DNA of 5,804 nucleotides, taken from Candidatus Gerdarchaeota archaeon (GTDB taxonomy: Archaea; Asgardarchaeota; Heimdallarchaeia; JABLTI01). Below the pieces are notes generated by a model. That model worked only from the letters and a program-made list of their open reading frames with translations, had not been told where the DNA came from and made no database searches. The position numbers were made by a program, and so were the translations under genes. Location of the stretch: positions 1 through 5,804 of the forward strand of contig JAEORJ010000410.1 in the NCBI GenBank assembly GCA_016840945.1, in the 5' to 3' direction. This document shows, in pieces, positions 4,247 to 5,804 of this stretch. Within the stretch, counting starts at the first letter, position 1; the number at the start of each line of letters is the position of its first letter.

Positions 4247-5804
4247 TTAGATAAGCGAGCATAACCATTCATGATTTTACCATTGAGAATCATATCATTA
4301 ACTTGCATGCCAGAAAGTAAAGAACCAAAAACACCATGAACAAATCTAGGTTGGAATAATCCTTTTATTGGTGTTCTCATTTTTAATCGTGTTCGACCAA
4401 AATTGTTAGTATAAGGAGCCATATCATAGATAGATCCTGTAGGTGAACCAGAATATCGTGCATAAGTAGCTGGGGTTGAAATATCTTTTGCAACAATATG
4501 CTTTCGTAGATTTGGTATAAGATATTTTTCGATTTTATCAATAACAAAATCAGCCCATTTTTCTTTTTCTTGTTTATATTTCTCAGGATTATTTACTCGT
4601 AATTCAGCCCATTGACCCATAGCCATCGGAACTACTCGAATTGTTAAGTTAGGTTTTCCGCCTGTTGTAAGAGAAGGACAGATAACACCAAAGTGGAATA
4701 AATCATCAGAGAAAGCAGAATCACCTTTTTCAAAAGCCAAATATAGCTTATTGAAAGTATCACCACCGGTAGTAATAACGTTATAACCACAATCCATGCC
4801 TAAAGCAGCAAGATCAAGTTTATCATCCAATCCTAAGCTAATGTTTAACGAGGAACAAGACATTTTTACATCTTCAACTTTTTGAGCATATTTCTCATCA
4901 CTCTGTTGGATAAGGTCTATTCCTACTAGTTCTTTCATAGCAACTTTAGGATCAATGGTAGTGATAACATAGTCTGAGTAAATAGTTTTACCAGTATCTA
5001 ATCTTACACCTTTGACAACACCATCTTCTACTAAAATCTTATCAACTTTTGTCTTTAGTAAAAGTTTACCTCCAAGAGATAAATATCGTTCTTCTATTTT
5101 CTTTGGAAACTCAATAAATCCTTTAGTAGGTCTAAAAGCACCATCTAAGAGAGAATTCATAGCTGAAACAGTGATAAGAGCTGCAGCTTGTTCACCAGGC
5201 AAAGCACTAAAAGCAGCAAAGACTTCAAAAATCTCGATTACATCAGGTTCAGTAATATTAAATTGTTTGAAATATTCTGCAAATGTTTTCTTACTATTTT
5301 TCACTATTTTAGGACAAGTAATGAGTAGTTTGAGAATATCAACAAATTTTGGTTCCATTTTTAATTTGAAAAGTTCGTCATACATTGCTCGAGAATGATC
5401 TAAAAAGCGTTCAATCTCTTTAGCATTGCTAGGATAGTTGGTCATTAGCTTATTCTTAAAGGTAGTAAAACCAGAGGGTAATTCTATTTTCTTAACTTTG
5501 TCAATTTTAGTGTCAACAATGAACACTCGAGAATAATAACCCATAAATTTCTTCATCTCAATATTAACATCTAAAAAATTAAGAATTTCAGAAATATTAG
5601 GAATCATTTGACAAGTATCAAAAAGAAAACCACTACGTTCATAAGAAGTAACAAAGCCACCTGTTTTAGGTTCTTTTTCAACTAATAAAACTGGCTCTTT
5701 ACTTAGGTCATGAGTATGAGCCCAAGTGAGAGCAGCGCTTAAGCCAGATATTCCCCCTCCAATCACTATAAGTGATACTTTATCGTTAGGAATAGTTGGA
5801 ATCA
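4231..5804 (-). CDS. CrtI-like NAD(P)/FAD-dependent oxidoreductase (phytoene desaturase / carotenoid isomerase-type), start at window edge
   Basis: The frame stays open to the window's right edge. The GTG at 5766 lies inside the first strand of the Rossmann fold, so it is not the start. Upstream of it the frame reads IPTIPNDKVSLI and the edge codon is xTG, very likely an ATG missing only its first base; the protein would then be about 524 residues, usual for the family. Numbering from that codon, V-I-G-G-G-I-S-G-L at 14-22 is the FAD-binding GxGxxG, E43 ends the second strand, and T-G-G at 48-50 follows. About residues 485-505 hold the C-terminal FAD segment (FVHGVFGSLLSGMQ). Relatives desaturate or isomerise carotenoids or saturate retinol; no phytoene synthase or other isoprenoid gene is visible, so the substrate is unknown. 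There is no signal peptide. Transcription ends at its own hairpin and T-run. Confidence 0.88.
   Translation of the reverse strand, partial: IPTIPNDKVSLIVIGGGISGLSAALTWAHTHDLSKEPVLLVEKEPKTGGFVTSYERSGFLFDTCQMIPNISEILNFLDVNIEMKKFMGYYSRVFIVDTKIDKVKKIELPSGFTTFKNKLMTNYPSNAKEIERFLDHSRAMYDELFKLKMEPKFVDILKLLITCPKIVKNSKKTFAEYFKQFNITEPDVIEIFEVFAAFSALPGEQAAALITVSAMNSLLDGAFRPTKGFIEFPKKIEERYLSLGGKLLLKTKVDKILVEDGVVKGVRLDTGKTIYSDYVITTIDPKVAMKELVGIDLIQQSDEKYAQKVEDVKMSCSSLNISLGLDDKLDLAALGMDCGYNVITTGGDTFNKLYLAFEKGDSAFSDDLFHFGVICPSLTTGGKPNLTIRVVPMAMGQWAELRVNNPEKYKQEKEKWADFVIDKIEKYLIPNLRKHIVAKDISTPATYARYSGSPTGSIYDMAPYTNNFGRTRLKMRTPIKGLFQPRFVHGVFGSLLSGMQVNDMILNGKIMNGYARLSKNNEE

Noticed and set aside
5012..5398. 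128-codon ORF on the + strand inside the FAD oxidoreductase gene
   Set aside because: It lies wholly antisense to a well-supported gene, is Ser/Lys/Ile-rich without recognisable motifs, and has no Shine-Dalgarno or promoter of its own. It is a shadow of the coding frame opposite.
5764..5766. GTG at 5764-5766 as the start of the oxidoreductase
   Set aside because: It falls within the VIGGG strand of the FAD-binding fold, and the frame continues upstream to the window edge.

Overview
This is an AT-rich window (roughly one third G+C by eye) with five protein genes of ordinary length and one possible 29-codon gene. The organism is most likely an archaeon, and the protein style suggests an AT-rich Asgard-type archaeon. 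The reasons are TATA-like elements at the right distance from starts, one start with no Shine-Dalgarno and another with a strong GGTGGAG, a small zinc-ribbon membrane protein, and an M23-like domain on a single N-terminal membrane anchor. This is inference, because no marker gene (ribosomal, tRNA, rRNA or eukaryotic-signature protein) is present. A low-GC bacterium is not excluded; the hairpin plus T-run after the oxidoreductase gene would fit one.

Layout: on the + strand, positions 1-1698 hold the 3' part of a class C beta-lactamase-fold serine hydrolase with two C-terminal beta domains and a terminal TPR. It converges on a minus-strand block. A bipartite hairpin (1741-1777) lies between the two convergent stop codons. 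The minus-strand block, read from right to left, holds: a CrtI-like FAD-dependent oxidoreductase (4231-5804, start codon apparently split by the window edge) ending in a hairpin plus T10 terminator; a zinc-ribbon protein with three membrane segments (3678-4103); a membrane-anchored M23-like protein with three zinc ligands but Asn in place of one catalytic His (2936-3547); a possible 29-residue ORF starting 2 nt after it (2844-2933); and a CapA-type phosphoesterase-like protein starting at TTG (1791-2774).

The minus-strand genes are mostly separated by 127-161 bp gaps with their own promoter or terminator signals, so they look like separate transcription units. The exception is M23-like gene, small ORF and capA-like gene, which may share a transcript. 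Three neighbours (serine hydrolase, M23-like, CapA-like) belong to families tied to cell-envelope polymers in bacteria, but nothing here shows that they act together. I found no tRNA, rRNA, CRISPR array, insertion sequence or clear defence system, and no intergenic stretch over 300 bases. I see no convincing evidence of a new multi-gene system. The best leads are the degenerate M23 active site, the small coupled ORF, and the unusual translation start of the capA-like gene.
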